DNA of 64,000 nucleotides from Peromyscus leucopus (Eukaryota; Chordata; Mammalia; Rodentia; Cricetidae), in the NCBI RefSeq assembly GCF_004664715.2, contig NC_051069.1, positions 1,120,001 through 1,184,000 of the forward strand, given 5' to 3'. Each line of letters begins with the position of its first letter. Within the stretch, counting starts at the first letter, position 1. This document shows, in pieces, positions 21,501 through 32,966 of the stretch. Both the position numbers and the translations under genes were made by a program. Under the pieces are notes generated by a model, which saw only the letters and a program-made list of their open reading frames with translations, did no database searches and was not told where the DNA came from.

Positions 21501-22454
21501 AGTCCTTCGTAAGGGCAAATCCCACAATACCATTTTTTCCCAGCCCACCTTTTTCCCCAGGCCGCTGCCACAATGCTAAGGTGTGGTCCTCAGGAGGATG
21601 GTAGCAGAAGAATCCCCCACAGCAGGATGTGGATAAAAAGAGCCCGGGTCTCAGCATTGAAGAGGCTGCATCTGAGATCTCAGCCCTTTCCAGCATCTTG
21701 CACCTTGGATCCTTGTTGGGAGTGATAACCACTTAGGGTTGTTTGTGAGCATCACGAACTAAGCTGTCCAAGGCCTATACCCAGTACATCTTCCTTTCTT
21801 TCCAATGCATGCATTGGCATTGGGAAGCCAATGTATTCCTTCTTCCCTGACATCTAAGTCATTCTTGGGTACCCAGGAGGATCTGCATGCTATTCTACTC
21901 TGAGAAGTTGAATTCTCATCAATCTAAGGTAGAAATCAAACCAAATAAGATTATCTTAGCTCAGAAGCCCATTTCAACTGATCCTTTTGACTAGCATAGT
22001 TCTATTATTATATATTACTTCAAACTTAATAGAAAAAATTGATTAAAATATGCACCCTGTTCGTATCCAGCCTGGCTGAATGCCACAAGACACATTAATT
22101 GAAAGTGGATTTCCACTACCTACTCCAGCTCCATGAAGATGAAAAATGTGCCCATCTCCTCTGGGCTCCCATTGATTTTTCATTTTCTCCACTCACAGCT
22201 TCATTTAGCAATTTTCAGTTTCATTTGGTCGGGGCCTTGATTCATCCCCTCCCATGAGGTAATGCACCCTCCTCTTCATCCTTGTGAGGCCATTTTTCCA
22301 GGCTGTGTTAGTGCCGGACACCATCCGATCTTGTCAAATTGCTCCGTGCCTTATGATACTGCAAAGGAAGCTAAGCTTTATTATTTTTACTTTTACATTT
22401 TTATGATGGCTTTTCCTTTATCAAGGGCAATGGAGTTTAAATTTATAGCTCAAA

Positions 22455-22560
22455 AGGGTAGAGATGCAGCTTAGTGGCAGGATGACTTGGTACTCAAGGG
22501 CCTGGGTTTGATCCTCAGCATTGCAAGTAAACCGAGCCAAACCAAACTTGAAAATATGAC
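22455..22560 (+). mobile_element. ID-like SINE
   Basis: 'gtagagatgcagcttagtgg ... ggcctgggtttgatcctcag' with an A-rich tail; tRNA-derived ID type. Confidence 0.65.
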
Positions 22561-22894
22561 AATGTGGCAACACCACACAACTTCAAAACTAGAGTCCACC
22601 CTTTGGAAGAAGGGTGCAAAATGCTGCTTATGTTCATGTTTTCATGGTGTGGTATAGGGGATCAAAAATGACCCCTGCTTTGCTGAGAGTGTAGGAATGA
22701 CTCTGACAGATCATGGAGCAAGAGATCGGGTTGAGAACAGGGAACTCGCTCTAAGGACAAGAGGAAGCAGAAGCAAGAGGTGGAAGTTTGAATGAACTCT
22801 AGAAGGTTCTTCCTGTCCTGTTCCATCCCTGTTCTGGAAGAGCCCTGACTCAATGGCTCCCTAGTGGTTTTGAAAACAGTGTTGGTATGGGGGA

Positions 22895-23100
22895 GGGGAG
22901 ATAACTGGAGAGAGGACTCAGTGAAGAACACTTGCTGCTCTTGCATAGACTCAGGGTTCGGTTCCCAGTGCTTACGACCACCTGCAACTCCAGTTCCAAG
23001 GGATCCTACACCCTCTTCTGGGCTCAAAGGGTAACCGTGTGCATGTGGTGTACATAAAACTCCTGCAGGCACATACACATAAAAAACAAATACATTCTGA
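22895..23100 (+). mobile_element. B2/B3-type SINE
   Basis: 'agagaggactcagtgaagaa', 'cttgctgctcttgcatagac', 'ccacctgcaactccagttcc', 'accctcttctgggctcaaag', A-rich tail. Confidence 0.75.
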
Positions 23101-23330
23101 AAACAGTATTGAGGATCTGAGCTAATTCCTTGTGGAAATTTTAAGTTTTCAAATACTGTGACAACAGATATTTCCCGTGAGAAGGCTGTAGGGACTCATA
23201 ATAAAGTTTCATGTTTCTTTATTTTGACCTAAAATTCAAATTCTCAGTATTCAGAAACATTCCGGAATAACATTTATATATCTTTGACAAATGTTTCAAG
23301 GAGAGAGTGCACGAAGTTTAAAGTAGATAG

Positions 23331-23385
23331 CCGTGGTGGAGGTGGTGGTGGTGGTGGTGGTGGTGGTGGTGGTGGGGGTGGGTCC
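23331..23385. repeat. (GGT)n microsatellite
   Basis: About 14 GGT/GGA units followed by GGGGGTGGG, so the + strand could form G-quadruplex. Confidence 0.95.
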
Positions 23386-23797
23386 TCTGGGAGAAAGCAA
23401 TAACATCAATGTGTTGGTAATGACAGGTGTGGCTTCTTCATTAACATTAATGCACTCTCAGCCCTTCGATCCTGATCTTGAATATGTTGGCCTTATGGCT
23501 ATTCCTACAATAAAAACAAACGCACAATAAAGCAGTTTTAAAAGGAAATAGGCATGTCACACATTTAGCCTAGCTTCTTCCTATGACAAGAGCTTAAACA
23601 GTTGAATCAATGTGACTATTGGTATTTTTTGTTTTGTCTGGTTTTCTGAGAAAGCAGCCATTCATGAGCACCACGTAGAACTGTTTCAGTCCATTCATGA
23701 ATCAGGCAGTGCCACGCACAAGTGTTTCAGGACTTCGCAAGGGGCACAAAGGAGAAACTTTCACAGGGTGTTGTCTGAAGCAAGACAAGGCAGACAT

Positions 23798-24000
23798 GGA
23801 GGGCTGGGGATGTAGTTTGGTCCCTAGACTGTCTGCCTAGTGTAAATGAAGGCCTGGGTATAATCCCCAGAATAAACCAGGCATGGTAGTACACTCTGTA
23901 AGTGGAGGAAGGGGTCAAGTTCAAGGTCACTCTCAGTTACTTGAGAGGTGAAGGCCAGCCTGGGATCCATGAGACCTTGAGCTAAATTTAAAAATAAAGT
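23798..24000 (+). mobile_element. B4 SINE
   Basis: ID-like start 'ggctggggatgtagtttggt ... cctgggtataatccccag' followed by a B1-like part ('caggcatggtagtacactct', 'gccagcctgggatccatgag'); the ID-B1 order defines B4. Confidence 0.75.
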
Positions 24001-24002
24001 AA

Positions 24003-24062
24003 GTGTGTGTGTGTGTGTGTGTGTGTGCGTGTGTGTGTGTGCGCGCGTGCGTGCGTGCGTGC

Positions 24063-24108
<46 letters not shown>
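24003..24108. repeat. (TG)n/(GC)n alternating tract
   Basis: About 106 bp of uninterrupted alternating purine-pyrimidine, mixing GT with GCGCGC and GTGC units. It directly follows the tail of the B4 SINE. Confidence 0.95.
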
Positions 24109-24110
<2 letters not shown>

Positions 24111-24462
24111 AAACTAGAAAGTGCCTAGTTAGAAGTTAGTTGGCAGTTTCTGATCTCGGAAGCCCCTAGACTGGTAGATTCTGGTCCAGTACTTGTTTCT
24201 GATTGGTGCGCCTCATTAAAGGCTAGTTTTTGGCTTCTGATTAAATTTGAGTTTCATTTTCTTAAGGCAGTTGTTGACCAGTAACTCCCCAAGAGATTCT
24301 ATTTGCTTGGGTCAGAACCCCAGGCATTGATCCATAATTATTTCAACATTTTCTGGGTTCGCAGCCTCTCATTATAAGATTTTCACCCAAACCTAACTGT
24401 CCTTCTCCATCATAGCTGGGTTGTCTTTGTCTCGGTGTGAGACTTCTAGTTGTGACCAGGGT

Positions 24463-24605
24463 GTTTCTTTCTTTGTTTATAATGGGACCTTACACTGTAG
24501 CCTAGGCTGGTCTGGAATTCACTCTGTGGCCTCTGCTGGCCTGGAATATGTGACAGTCTCCCTGCCTTGCCCTCCTGAGTGCTAGAATTATGAGTGTGAG
24601 CCCCT
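24463..24605 (-). mobile_element. B1-like SINE (diverged)
   Basis: Antisense 'cactgtagcctaggctggtc', 'cctcctgagtgctagaatta' blocks. Confidence 0.5.
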
Positions 24606-24629
24606 GTACTGACCCTTGACTCTAGGTGT

Positions 24630-24832
24630 TGGTTGAGGTAGACTCATGTAGTTCAGAATAGCCTCAGATGTACTGTGTAGCTGACGCTGACCTTGAACTG
24701 CTGGTCAGTGCCTGAGTATAGAGATTACAGGTGTGCACCACCACCCAGTTTTATGAAGTGCTGGTGATCGAACCCAGGGCTTCATGCATGATAGGAAAGC
24801 ATTCTACCAAGTAAGCCACATCCCCAGTCCCT
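24630..24832 (-). mobile_element. B4 SINE
   Basis: Antisense B1-like part ('gagattacaggtgtgcacca') joined to an ID-like end ('cgaacccagggcttcatgca', 'accaagtaagccacatcccc'). Confidence 0.7.
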
Positions 24833-24857
24833 GACCACCAGTTGGGTTTGGTGGTGG

Positions 24858-24995
24858 TGTTTTGTAGAGGGTGGTTTGAGACAGGGTTCCTCTGTGTAGA
24901 CCAGGCTGGCTTTGAACTCACGGAGATCTGCCTGCCTCTGCCTCCCAAGTGCTGGGATTAAAGGCGTGCACCACCACTGCCAAGCTTGACCAGCA
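24858..24995 (-). mobile_element. B1 SINE
   Basis: 'gagacagggttcctctgtgt', 'agaccaggctggctttgaac', 'ctctgcctcccaagtgctgg', 'gattaaaggcgtgcaccacc'. It lacks the 'ggctgtcctggaactcac' part, so it is a shortened copy. Confidence 0.9.
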
Positions 24996-25487
24996 GTTTT
25001 TGACGTGACTGTCAGTACAGATTCGAGGAGGGAGGAAAGCTGACTGGACACATGGCTCAGGGATGTGTCATCTAGCTGGGAGGAATCTTGCATGCACTCC
25101 GCTTCATGTGCTTCCGCTTTTATGAGGCATTTTGCACGTATATTATCATTTCCCAGCTGGGCTAAGAAAATACCTAAAGAATATTTTTCTTAACAACCGG
25201 TGTCAATCATGTCTAATATCAGATGCTAATTTGTGGCTGTATTTCACTAATTTCTCCTCACAGTTCCCAAGTTCCATATTGAATTACGTTTGCTGAGCCT
25301 TGCACAGCTGGGGGTTGGTCACATAGGCCCAGCTATAGGGGGCGTCGTTTTCCATCTTCTAACATAAAATGGCCTGTCTCCTACACGTTATTATTAGAGA
25401 GAAAAGCACAGGAAGTTACAAGTCTTCCAGCTTCAGGCTGCATAGAACCTGTCCTCATCTGTGTGTAGGGGGTGCGGTGGGTCATGT

Positions 25488-25493
25488 GCATGT

Positions 25494-25531
<38 letters not shown>

Positions 25532-25830
25532 ATGGGTGCATATCCCTGTGTGCATGCTTGTGGAGGCCGGAGTACCACCTCTAGCATCAGCCTTATTCCT
25601 CAAGAGCCATCCACTTTTATTTATTTATTTGTTTGCTTATTATTTCTTTATTTACTGAGACAGGGTCTCTCACTAGCCTCGAGCTTGTGGACTAGGCTGG
25701 GCTTACTGGTCACTAAACCCCAGGAATCTGCTAGCTCCTGCCTCCCAGCACAGGGCCCACCACCATGCCTGACTTTAAATGCATGCTCTGAGGACCCACC
25801 TCCGCCTTGTAACCACTTGACTGACTGACT
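25488..25830 (-). mobile_element. (TG)n plus B4-like SINE
   Basis: TG run 25493-25528, then 'gagacagggtctctcactag', 'actggtcactaaaccccagg' and 'caccaccatgcctgac'. Confidence 0.55.
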
Positions 25831-26164
25831 GATCCGACATAGTATGGCAGCTACATAGTCTCCTCAACCCTGTTCCTAAATTTTTGTATGATTTCTTCTT
25901 GGTCTGGTTGGTGACTCTTTTTGAGGCAAATTCAGAGGAATCCTTTCACTACAGTAATGGTTCCAAAGCATCTCATAAAATAAAACAAAACCCAACAGGT
26001 TGCTAGCCCACTGCCTCCCCAGGCAAGGCCAGTGTGTGGCCGTGCTTAAGGATAACCGCTTAGCTCACACTGCAGATCCAAGTGTCTCAACTGTTGCTAC
26101 AGAGGAGAAAGTCAACGATCAGTTACAACAAGCTACAACTGCTATTTCCCTTCTCTTTAAAAAA

Positions 26165-26378
26165 AATTAACTTAAAATTTATGTATATGTGTGCCTGCTT
26201 ATCTGTATGTGCACCACTGTGTGCAGTACCCATAAAGGCCAGAAGAGGGTGTCAGATCCCTGGGAGCTGGAATTCCAGGGAGTGTGAGCCACCCATTGTG
26301 GGTGCTGGAAACTGAATCCTGGTCCCCTGCTAGAGCAGTAAGTGCTCTTAACGACAGAGTCATCTCGCCACCTCTTCC
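26165..26378 (-). mobile_element. B3-type SINE
   Basis: 'aggccagaagagggtgtcag', 'gggagctggaattccaggga', 'gtaagtgctcttaacgacag' in antisense order. Confidence 0.8.
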
Positions 26379-26817
26379 CTTCCCTTTTAAACACCAAATC
26401 AGCCTGAAGGCTTAGACAGTTGGCATCTTGCAAGATCTCATTAGTGTAGGTCATCTGTTCAGTGTGGTACAGAGCCATGCTGATGGAGAGAGGAGTTAGA
26501 AAGCATCATTTTAACCCCAGTTTAAAGATACCAGGTAAGATTATATGCAGAGGGCCTAGAACTGGACCTCAGTGTGACATTTAAATTCAGCTAGTGTGAC
26601 AAGATTAGGTCTTGTAGAAGTCACCTATGAAAGTCTGGAAAGCGACTTCCTGCTTCTTAGCATCCTGACTTGAGCCTAGTATTCTGGATCATTGACCACC
26701 ACCTGGTGACAGCTAGACCTAAATCCGAATTTTCTGAAGACTAATTGAACTTCCTGAGGGTCACATTACAAATTGGAATACCTCAAGAAGTCACAGAAGA
26801 CCTGGGTAGAAGAGCAA

Positions 26818-27028
26818 GCCTGTGATCTCAGCACTCTGGGGTGGGGTAGGAGGATCAGGAAGAGTTCAAGGTCTTTGGCAACAGAGTGAGTTCCTAGTCA
26901 GCCTTGGCTATGTGAGGCCCTGTTTCAAAAAATTAATAGTGACGGAAAAGAGGGGCTGAGGTGTAGCTCAATTGGAAGAATGCTTACCCAGCATACAAAT
27001 AGCCCTGGGTTTGATCCCCAGCACTGTT
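26818..27028 (+). mobile_element. B1-like plus ID SINE pair
   Basis: 26818-26945 is a diverged B1-like body ('gtgatctcagcactctgggg', 'gtgaggccctgtttcaaaaa'). 26952-27028 is an ID element ('ggggctgaggtgtagctcaa ... gggtttgatccccagcac'). Confidence 0.7.
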
Positions 27029-27387
27029 TAAACCTGGTTTGACTGCATATGAGGAATGTTCATTTCACGGTGTCACCATCACATCAGGAACATTGGCTAA
27101 AATCCCTGAATCCTCCCCACCCTCCATCCCTTCCTCCTCCCAACTGAATGCCTCCTCAGAGGGACATCATCCTCTCTCTCCTCTCTCAGAAAAGGCTCCC
27201 AGAACATTGTCTGTCATGCCTCCTGATGCCTTTGCTGTGGGTTGATTTTTAGCCATTGCTTGGTATCTGTGAGCATCTGGTTCTAGAATCCTCCATGGAA
27301 ACCAAAAAAAATCTGAGAATTTCAGGAAATTGTGCAGTATTCAGGCAGAGTCTGTACACATCTCTTTCCTTAAGCATCTCTAGATTA

Positions 27388-27448
27388 TTTATAATAATAA
27401 TAATAATAATAAAATATAATAAATAAGTATAAATAATAAAATAGCAAC
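27388..27448. repeat. (AAT)n AT-rich tract
   Basis: TAA/AAT triplets about 7 units, then imperfect AATAA repeats. Confidence 0.85.
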
Positions 27449-27879
27449 CCTATGTATATAGTTTTTATACTATATTATATAAGGAATATTAGTAAGAGAG
27501 CAATCTGTACACATTAAACCCAGACACCTAAAACCTATTTCTGGCCTATAGTTTGAACCCACAGATGTGGAAAACCAATGTCATTTCAAAGCCGGAATCT
27601 CAGGGTAGTGGTCAGCAGGATGGCTTTTGTCTGCCCATGAGATTCTCACGTCCCAAGGTCCTGTTGTTCTCTGCGGCCTGGCTTTCGTGTTCAAAGAAAA
27701 CCTCATCTCTTGTGTCCTTGACACCCAAGCCATTCAAGAATCCTTCGGAGGCAGAAGGCCAGGGTGTTTGAAATCACTGTAGATGTTATTTAATAGGATT
27801 TCATTCCTTACCATCTTAAGCCCTACAGTGAATTTCAGGTCTCATTTTGGCTGCCACCTAAAGATTTAAGTCATTTTAG

Positions 27880-27958
27880 GACTGGGGCCCTAGCTCAGTG
27901 GTAGAATGCTTACGTAGCATGTACAGGGCCCTGGGTTCGATATCCAGTACCACCAATA
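27880..27958 (+). mobile_element. ID SINE
   Basis: 'actggggccctagctcagtg', 'gtagaatgcttacgtagcat', 'ccctgggttcgatatccag', an ID element with recognisable A/B box-like parts. Confidence 0.8.
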
Positions 27959-28004
27959 GGGAAGAACAAAACAAAAGACAACCAAAAGTTAATTTTAAAA
28001 ATCT

Positions 28005-28290
28005 TAAGGGCTAGGAGATGACCCAGTTGGTAACGGGCTTGCCCTGAAAACATGAGGGCATGACTTTGAATTCCTACCACCCACAAAAATGCTGGTCATG
28101 GTGGGCTGTGCCTGTAGTTCCAGTGATGATGAAATGGGGCTGAGACAGGAAGGCTCAGTAAGCTCCAAGTCAGTGAGAGATCATGTCTCAAAACATAGGA
28201 TGGAAAGGAACAGGAAGATACACAGTGTCAGCCTCCAGCCTCCACATACATATGCAAACACACGTACATGCATGTGTGTGCAAACATGTA
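28005..28290 (+). mobile_element. Composite rodent SINE
   Basis: tRNA-like head 'ggctaggagatgacccagtt ... gggcttgccctgaaaa', then a B1-like part ('gtgggctgtgcctgtagttc'). Confidence 0.55.
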
Positions 28291-28489
28291 AATTTGTATG
28301 TCAACACACTAAATCTCAATACTGCAGGAAGGAAAGGCAAAAGAGCATTATGGGGGTGATTTTCGTAAGCCATTCCTATACAAAATGGAGAAAGTGACAC
28401 AATTTTTTTTTTCATTTGGGCCCACAATCCTACACCAACATCAGAGCTATTTCTCTTCCCTGATCCCCTCAATGGCTTTTATTTTCACT

Positions 28490-29060
28490 TGGGTACACTT
28501 TGGTGTTTCTGTCCCCCGAGGCTTTTTATAAACACTTTCCCACTTCGCAATGTGTTTGTTTCAAGTGTTTGTGTGATACACTCCATCATGCTGGTATCTC
28601 GTAATTTATGGCTGGTTCCTTTAGTGCAAGGCATTAAGGTTATTTCCATTTTCTCTCTATTATAAATAATGGAGGCAAGAACATCTTTCTCCATGCAGCT
28701 TTTTTCCTGTGTTTGAGTTATATCCTTAGGACAAATTCCCAGGAGGGGGATTAGTGGGTCAAAGGGTCTGAGCAGCTTTATGGCTCTTAATATTTATTGC
28801 TAAATTGCCTGAAGGGTCAGTCTAATTTACAGTACCACCTGCAACATATGAGTGTCTGCCCCTTCCAGGCTTGCCAACGTTGGCCTCTTCAGGCACTACT
28901 TTGGGGCAGATTTCGGAGGTATTAAGGTAACTTGTGACTCTCTTTAATTTCTTTAGTTATTAAAAACCTTAAGTATGTTTATCTGGTTCTATTTTATATG
29001 GCTAGCTTTTCTTCCCATAGGGTGATATATCTTGATATCACATGAAATTTAAAATATCTT
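28490..29060 (-). mobile_element. Ancient L1M 3' region relic
   Basis: Antisense L1M phrases: 'tatccttaggacaaattccc', 'ggattagtgggtcaaagggt', 'ttgctaaattgcctgaaggg', 'acagtaccacctgcaacata'. It predates the rodent radiation. Confidence 0.75.
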
Positions 29061-29081
29061 ATAATAAAAGTGTCAAATGCA

Positions 29082-29275
29082 GGCCGGGGATATAGGTCAG
29101 CCGACAGAATGATCACCTGGTATGCAGGAGGTCCTGGGTTTGATCGCCAGCATGGCATAAAACTAAGTGTGATGGTGCAGCCTGTAATCCTAGCAGGAGG
29201 GTCGAGTGTTTGAGGTTAGAAGCTACACAGAGAGTCTGAGGCCAGCCTGGGTTAGAGACTCGGTCTCAAAATGAA
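29082..29275 (+). mobile_element. B4 SINE
   Basis: ID-like half ('ggggatataggtcagccgac ... cctgggtttgatcgccagc') followed by a B1-like half ('cctgtaatcctagcaggagg', 'gaggccagcctgggttagag'). Confidence 0.8.
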
Positions 29276-29633
29276 TAAGTGCCCAGTTCTCCCAGCACAA
29301 AGAGGCTATCGGTGAAGCCCACTAGGCTCATTCCAGGCTAACCAGATGATCCACATAGCCACAGTGGTTTTCTTTACTCCCCTTCTCTCCATCCCTGTGT
29401 TCCATGTTGAAGCAAATCCTAGCTCATGTTCGTCAGTGTCCTTCCTGCACAGTGCACAGGGCCTGTCTGAAACATGCACTTGTTCTGAGATACTCATGAT
29501 GCTGCCACCTCGCCTGACAAGGTGACACAGTCCCTTGGTGTCAGTTGGTACCAGGGTGCAACACGATTCTCCAGAGCATCTCTTCCCTGCTGATCTGTTC
29601 CAGCCACCACACACATTCTTCATTTCCAAAGTT

Positions 29634-29850
29634 GGGGCTGGAGAGATGGCTCAGCAGTTAGGAGCACTGGCTTTTCTTGCTGAGGACCCAGGTTGGATTC
29701 TCAGCATCCACGTGGCAGTTCACCTTTTGTAACTCCAGTCCCAGAGGATCCGACATCCTCTTCTGGCTTCTTGGAGAGTCCATAAGTGGTGCAGACATAT
29801 ATACATTTCAGACAAAACACCCACACAACATAAAATTAATTAATTTAAAA
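29634..29850 (+). mobile_element. B2/B3-type SINE
   Basis: Well-preserved head 'ggggctggagagatggctca gcag', then 'ctgaggacccaggttggatt', 'catcctcttctggcttcttg', A-rich tail. Confidence 0.88.
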
Positions 29851-29979
29851 AAGTTTCTCATGTCAGTGTGTAAGAGATCCTTATTTTTGAAGGTTTCTTA
29901 GGCCTTCACTGGCAGGGTATAGTGTATGTTGTTCAACCAGCCACTAATTTTGTGTTTTCTAAAACCAAAAATCACATGT

Positions 29980-30110
29980 CCAAGTTACTTCTAATTGGCC
30001 CAATGTGTCTTTGGGATATATGCCTAGAGATCGTATTTCTGGATCGAACGATCATCTCGCATATGCTTTTCCAGGTGGCACTCGGTTCCCTTGCATGGGA
30101 ATTCTATCAC
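29980..30110 (-). mobile_element. Possible L1M fragment
   Basis: 'gggatatatgcctagagatc', 'tatttctggatcgaacgatc' resemble the L1M phrase 'ggatatatgcctaggagtgg...gctggatc'. Weak match. Confidence 0.35.
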
Positions 30111-30692
30111 TTTGCACTGAGGACTTTTTATAAATGGATGTGCAAATGCCCAAATACACGTGCTTGTTGGAAAGGTAGCATACCATTGATTGAGTCTGCG
30201 TACTGATCTCACTTTTGTTCAAGACATAACCTGGCACAAAGTACCCTGGTTCTTGCCTTTGGAGATCCTCTGCTCTGTCCCAGGAAACAAGATGCCTGAG
30301 TGAAAAGCCAAGAGGAGTCCAGGGTGTGTTAATGATGTTACAGATTTAACAAATATCACAGAGGTGACAGTGCAGCCCAGGTCTGTTCCTGCCTACTGAG
30401 TCCTTCGTCCTCTGAATTCCATGAATAATTTTAGTGATCCTTACCCCCAAACAAACTTTGGACTCCTGGTTGGTCAGATACAAATGTATTAGGAGGAGTA
30501 ACCAAATGTTTGAAATGCAGATGCTCTATCAGTCCAAGCTAGATAATTAATCACCTCTGTTTACTTGTTTGTGTCTGTCCTAAAGCAGACTTCCTGAACT
30601 GTAAGTGGATGTTATCCAAACAGCACAGTTGGTGTGGAGAGGTTGGCTAAACAATCCTAACAGGACATCCCTGGGTCTGAGAATCCAGATGG

Positions 30693-30925
30693 AAGGGCCG
30701 GGATGTAGCTCAGTGGGTAGAATTGCTTACCTGACATGCACAAAGCCCCAAGTTCAATCCCCAGCACCCCATAAAACAGATCTGGTGGTACACACCTGAA
30801 ATCCCAGCTCCCAGGGTGTGGAGGCAGGAAGATCAGAGGTTCAAGGTCATGTCCAGCTATAGAGCAACTGGAGACCAGCCTGAGATACATGAGACCCACC
30901 CTGTCTCAAAAAGAAAAAAAAGAAT
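30693..30925 (+). mobile_element. B4 SINE
   Basis: Clear ID-B1 fusion: 'gccgggatgtagctcagtgg', 'aagttcaatccccagcaccc', 'cctgaaatcccagctcccag', 'ccctgtctcaaaaagaaaaa'. It lies 127 bp before a Myzap exon. Confidence 0.85.
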
Positions 30926-31051
30926 TCAATCGAAAAGCAGTCTGCACACAGGTTCTATGTAAACAAGCAGAAGTATTTCTGCCCACTGATTACCTTGCAG
31001 CCGTACAGTTCTGCATTTTCGTCTGACAATTTTCCTCTTGTCTCTTCCCAG

Positions 31052-31135
31052 ATTGAATCATTAAAGAAAAAAGTGCAGCAGAAGCAGCTCCTAATATTGC
31101 AGCTTTTAGAAAAAATCTCTTTCCTGGAAGGAGAG
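31052..31135 (+). CDS. Myzap: Myzap coding exon, coiled-coil segment
   Basis: This 84-nt exon encodes 28 residues, IESLKKKVQQKQLLILQLLE then KISFLEGE. The acceptor is cttgtctcttcccag at 31051 and the donor gag|gtaaga at 31136. The leucine/isoleucine-rich stretch is a dense heptad core. The exon follows a 19.8-kb intron. A B4 SINE ends about 127 bp upstream of it. Confidence 0.94.
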
Positions 31136-31984
31136 GTAAGAGGCTACGGCTCTTTCAAGTCGGTGTCTTCCCTGCCATTAAATTTTATGTTGCTGATCCT
31201 GCTGTGGACACTTAATTAAAAATATGGCTATTTCCTGGCCTTGTAAAATTGATTGAAGGTTAACTGCCAGCTCTGCAAAGGAGCCCTGACAGCTCTTTTT
31301 TCTCTACCCTCTCCCTCTCCACGCTCCAGCCTGCTGCTCACGGCTGTGCTTGCAAAGAGCGTGTCTGCTTCAAGAATTTCCCCAGCAACTGATACACTAT
31401 ATCAGTACTCACAGGCTCCCACGAGTGTGGAGGGCTTTGTAATTTGTGAATGGTCTGCGCATACATCCCTCACATGTGATTTCCTTGGCAACTTTTAAAA
31501 TGTGGAGAGAAGGATTGTGATTTCTGTGTGAAATGGAAAAAGAGGCAGAAAAGGTTGGTGATATCACCGAGGCTCACCCAGCCTAGGAAAACGCAGATCC
31601 CTGGTTGGAGAACAGACTCCCAGTCCAACACTTGTCCTGTTACTTCGATAAGCATGTTTTAGAGGTAACTTAGTTTTGCCTGCAACTCAAAGTTGTTTCA
31701 TAGTCCTGCCTCTGGCCTTTTGAAAGGCATTTGGGGGATTTTGTGGCAGTTCCAGGGCACGAAATTACGAGTTGGAAGACTCTTAGGAGGCTGGGTACTA
31801 ATAGAAGAGCTGAAATCCATTTTCCCTGTAGGCTCTTTATTAAGAACTTGGCATCAAGCCTTTGTCTTCTTTGGCTCCATGAAGAGCTGGTTTGCCAAGC
31901 ACCTGCCCTTGTCACTGTCCCTCTCTGTGGCCCTTCCCCCATGAGACAGCCCAAGACACAACAGTGAAGCCAGAAGAAAAGTAG

Positions 31985-32080
31985 GATGGCATTTGTTGAG
32001 TGCCTAGTGCATGCTGGGCATTGCTGGTTCCTTTCTATATGGTCTGTATAACATAGGCACAAAGAGTGGAGCCAGGTCTA
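31985..32080 (-). mobile_element. MIR relic
   Basis: 'tttgttgagtgcctagtgca', 'tgctgggcattgctggttcc' and 'cataggcacaaagagtgg' match antisense MIR. Confidence 0.5.
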
Positions 32081-32558
32081 TCCTGGTGGAACACAGGACT
32101 GCTAATTGACCGAGTGATCAGGAAGGTCTCTTATCTCTACAAAGGAATCATAACTGTACCTGTGCGGGACAGTGTGGGACAGTCCCAGGAGAGCACATAG
32201 GAAATGCCTGGCATGGGCTGGAAAGATGGATCAGCCGTTAAAGGCCAGGCTCACAACCAAAACTATGAGGAGTGAGCGCTCTGTTCTTAGATTATTGAAA
32301 GGGCTGCCCTCTGAAGAAATGATATATTTCCTGTTTTAAAGATAAGAGACTGAAGTTCAAGAAATCATTTCCTGTCCACACTTACAGTAGAGATTGTGAG
32401 TCTGAATCTACAGTCTACCTCCCTGCTGCATGCTTGCAGGCATGGCGAGCCAGGTCATCATTTACTTTGATGGAGGGACTGCCCACGGCTGCCATAACCA
32501 GGAGCCTCCATGGCCGCTAGGGACCTGGTATCAGATTCAAGACCCATAAGTCTCAGTG

Positions 32559-32562
<4 letters not shown>

Positions 32563-32589
<27 letters not shown>

Positions 32590-32737
32590 GGTTTTTCGAA
32601 ACAGGGTTTCTCTGTGTACCTTTGTGCCTTTCCTGGAACTCACTTGGTAGCCCAAGCTAGCCTCGAACTCACAGAGATCTGCCTGGCCCTGCCTCCCGAG
32701 TGCTGGGATTAAAGGCATGTGCCACCACCACCCAGAT
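32563..32737 (-). mobile_element. B1 SINE, cricetid type, with 14-bp target duplication
   Basis: T29 precedes an antisense B1 with 'tgtgcctttcctggaactca', the cricetid-type right half. Flanks are identical agtctcagtgtctt at 32549-32562 and 32738-32751. Confidence 0.93.
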
Positions 32738-32823
32738 AGTCTCAGTGTCTTAAAGATGAGTAAATGGATATTTTTCTGTTCCCACTCATGTCTTCTCCTC
32801 CTTGGTCACTGGGCCCAGCACCA

Positions 32824-32966
32824 GCTTTTTTTTTTTTTTTTTTTAAGACAGTATCTCAAGTGGCCCAGGCTGGCCCCAAACCCTAGGTGTAGCCAAGGAG
32901 GACCTTGACCGCTTGCTTTTCTGTCTCTGCCTTCTAATTACAGGGTTACAGGTATGGGCTACCTCC
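32824..32966 (-). mobile_element. B1/B4-like SINE (diverged)
   Basis: T-rich start, 'agacagtatctcaagtggcc', 'tctctgccttctaattacag'. Confidence 0.6.

Larger units (their letters stand above)
11298..31051. other. Myzap 19.8-kb intron
   Basis: The largest intron here. It contains numerous SINEs and TG tracts, a MIR, an L2 end, an antisense L1M relic and a (GGT)n tract. Stretches with nothing recognisable include 13050-14030, 16720-19420 (apart from short AT-rich DNA), 21500-22450, 25000-25450 and 27040-27380. The 148-residue frame at 17330-17776 has no recognised family and no splice or promoter support. Confidence 0.7.

Noticed and set aside
30995..31219. 74-residue frame starting MQPYSSAF as a separate short gene
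   Set aside because: It includes the Myzap exon 31052-31135; sequence on both sides is acceptor and donor intron.
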